NCBI GenBank assembly: GCA_913062735.1
Contig: CAJXWI010000141.1
Coordinates: 1-6,800, forward strand
Source: an uncultured Arcobacter sp.
GTDB lineage: Bacteria > Campylobacterota > Campylobacteria > Campylobacterales > Arcobacteraceae
DNA length: 6,800 nucleotides
Reading direction: 5' to 3'
Shown here piece after piece: positions 5,487 through 6,800 of the stretch; within the stretch, counting starts at the first letter, position 1; every line of letters begins with the position of its first letter. The notes below the pieces were generated by a model. The model was not told the DNA's origin. It was given only the letters and a program-made list of their open reading frames with translations, and made no database searches. A program made the translations under genes and the position numbers.

Positions 5487-6800
5487 ATGGAATTAGTTTA
5501 TTTATGGGTTGAAAAGTATAAGAATATTAAGAATGAAGGGTTTAGTTTCTCCCCCCGGTTTAACTGCAAATACAATAAGAGAAAAGAAGAGTTGGAGATA
5601 ACAGATAATATTGGTTGTGTAAATATATTTCCTGATAATATCAATGTAACAGCTATAGTAGGTCAGAATGGTAGTGGGAAAACAAGTATAATTAAGCTGA
5701 TTTTTTTATTAATATTTTGTAAAAAGTTTAATTTGGAAGACAGCCCCATCTACCATGAAAATGTAATTGAATCAACACATCCCTTTATAAATAAAAAACT
5801 TTTTTTGGTTATATTACATGATAATGTAATCAAAAAAATTTCAATGAATGATTTTATTTACGAAATGTATAAAAACCCGGCTATGATGGATCTTTTTATT
5901 AATAAAAATGTAAAAATTGACAAATGTAATTTAAAAATTAAATGGAAGAATGATATTTATAAAAATGAACTGAAACAAGATGATTTGGATTTTTTTTCTA
6001 TACATTTTAACTATATGCTTGATACATTGTTTGACGGAGTAAATGATAAATGGATAAAAGACATTTATCATAAGGCCGATAGGTATGAGACTGCATTATT
6101 GCTTGAACCATACAAAAATAACAATAATAGACAAATAATTGATTTAGATGGGATAGAGTATTTAAATGAGCAAAATATGCTTAGATTTTATTCCAGATTT
6201 GATACTAATTTGAAACTGTTTGAATTTTTTAATCCTAAAAAAATATTATTTTCAATATCAAATAGGGTTATTCCAAATTTAACTGATAAGAATGATGAAG
6301 ATTTTGAATGTCTAAATAAAACTTTTGGCTTTATTGCATATAAGTTTTATGAATTATATGAAGATAACAATATATTCATAAGTTTGCAAGAAGAAAAGAA
6401 AGTGAAAATTTGTAATATATTAGAGGGAATAGCCGATTTATATTCATCAAAATCATATAAATCACTAAATTATTTGTATATTGCATTAAAAGTTTTATCC
6501 TCATCAAAGGATATGTTTAATGAAATAGAATATGAAAAAATTGCATTATGGGCAAATGACTTAGAAAATAAAGATAATTTATTATCCTTCCAAAATGATT
6601 TGCAATTAGATAAGTTGATAAAAAATGATGTTCCAAAATATGAGGTGAGAAAAATACAAGTTTGCATAAATTTCATAAGAGCAAAAATATATAATGATAA
6701 ATCCTTTACTGAAAATATTAATAAAACCACTTCTATAAAAAAGCTAAAAAATATTTTAGAGTTTATTCCCCCTTGGATAGATGTTGAATGGTTTAAAAAA
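5487..6800 (+). CDS. AAA/ABC-type ATPase, N-terminal 438 residues; C-terminus beyond the right edge
   Basis: The frame from ATG 5487 stays open for exactly 438 codons to the window end, so the gene is cut by the edge. The protein begins MELVYLWVEKYKNIKNEGF, a start I associate with a family of stand-alone AAA ATPases (AAA_15/AAA_21-like) in bacterial defence loci. FSFSPRFNC (19-27) and NIFPDNINVTAIV (46-58) precede Walker A GQNGSGKT (59-66). Most of the remainder is a long helical, Asn/Lys-rich insertion, with an RFYSRFDTN segment in its middle. The ABC signature, Walker B and switch histidine are not yet reached and should lie beyond the edge. A partner nuclease or effector often follows such ATPases, but none is visible here. 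A run of six C (5551-5556) sits at codons 22-24. The gene is on the same strand as Shedu, 126 bases downstream. The ATPase assignment is confident; the exact family and role are not. Confidence 0.85.
   Translation, partial: MELVYLWVEKYKNIKNEGFSFSPRFNCKYNKRKEELEITDNIGCVNIFPDNINVTAIVGQNGSGKTSIIKLIFLLIFCKKFNLEDSPIYHENVIESTHPFINKKLFLVILHDNVIKKISMNDFIYEMYKNPAMMDLFINKNVKIDKCNLKIKWKNDIYKNELKQDDLDFFSIHFNYMLDTLFDGVNDKWIKDIYHKADRYETALLLEPYKNNNNRQIIDLDGIEYLNEQNMLRFYSRFDTNLKLFEFFNPKKILFSISNRVIPNLTDKNDEDFECLNKTFGFIAYKFYELYEDNNIFISLQEEKKVKICNILEGIADLYSSKSYKSLNYLYIALKVLSSSKDMFNEIEYEKIALWANDLENKDNLLSFQNDLQLDKLIKNDVPKYEVRKIQVCINFIRAKIYNDKSFTENINKTTSIKKLKNILEFIPPWIDVEWFKK

Noticed and set aside
6470..6730. Minus-strand open frame of 86 codons inside the right-hand ATPase gene
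   Set aside because: It is antisense to a long continuous ATPase frame with a clear SD and P-loop. The hydrophobic look of its translation comes from the A-rich sense strand.
1..6800. CRISPR array, tRNA, rRNA, insertion sequence or attachment-site repeats
   Set aside because: Reading through the window I saw no regularly spaced repeats, no tRNA or rRNA sequence, no transposase frame and no long direct repeats flanking the cluster.

Overview
The window is AT-rich DNA, roughly a quarter G+C by eye. Its genes use mainly TTA for leucine and AGA for arginine, and good Shine-Dalgarno (SD) sequences (AGGA, AAGGAG, AAGGG) precede the starts. TGA serves as a stop and TGG as tryptophan, so the genetic code is the standard bacterial one. 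This fits a low-GC bacterium such as a member of the Bacillota or the Campylobacterota. I cannot choose between these from the sequence, and there is no rRNA, tRNA, integrase, transposase or phage structural gene to help.

Layout from left to right. (1) Positions 1-329, minus strand: the N-terminal 109 codons of an unrecognised protein that runs off the left edge. (2) Positions 330-754: a divergent intergenic region, very AT-rich, with two inverted repeats placed like operators. (3) Positions 755-4068, plus strand: a tight two-gene operon. It encodes an OLD-family ATPase with a C-terminal TOPRIM nuclease domain, then a KAP-family P-loop NTPase. Only 14 bases separate them, and the SD of the second overlaps the stop codon of the first. 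(4) Positions 4069-4199: a short gap holding an 8-bp stem and a perfect 14-bp palindrome. (5) Positions 4200-5360: a Shedu nuclease (SduA, DUF4263, PD-(D/E)XK fold) that starts at GTG. (6) Positions 5361-5486: a short gap with an imperfect inverted repeat. (7) Positions 5487-6800: the first 438 codons of a further AAA/ABC-type ATPase that continues past the right edge.

This looks like part of an anti-phage defence island. Shedu is an established single-gene defence system. OLD nucleases are established defence effectors (P2 Old, GajA of Gabija), and the KAP family includes the phage-exclusion protein PifA. The OLD-KAP pair is the part I do not recognise as a named system. In Gabija the OLD-like nuclease is paired with a UvrD-type helicase; here the partner is a KAP NTPase instead. 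The coupling suggests that the two proteins work together, with a KAP sensor or motor gating a TOPRIM nuclease, but that is inference. Shedu and the right-hand ATPase are on the same strand and may be co-transcribed or separately promoted. The palindromes in the gaps make separate regulation plausible. I saw no convincing promoter or rho-independent terminator anywhere in the window.
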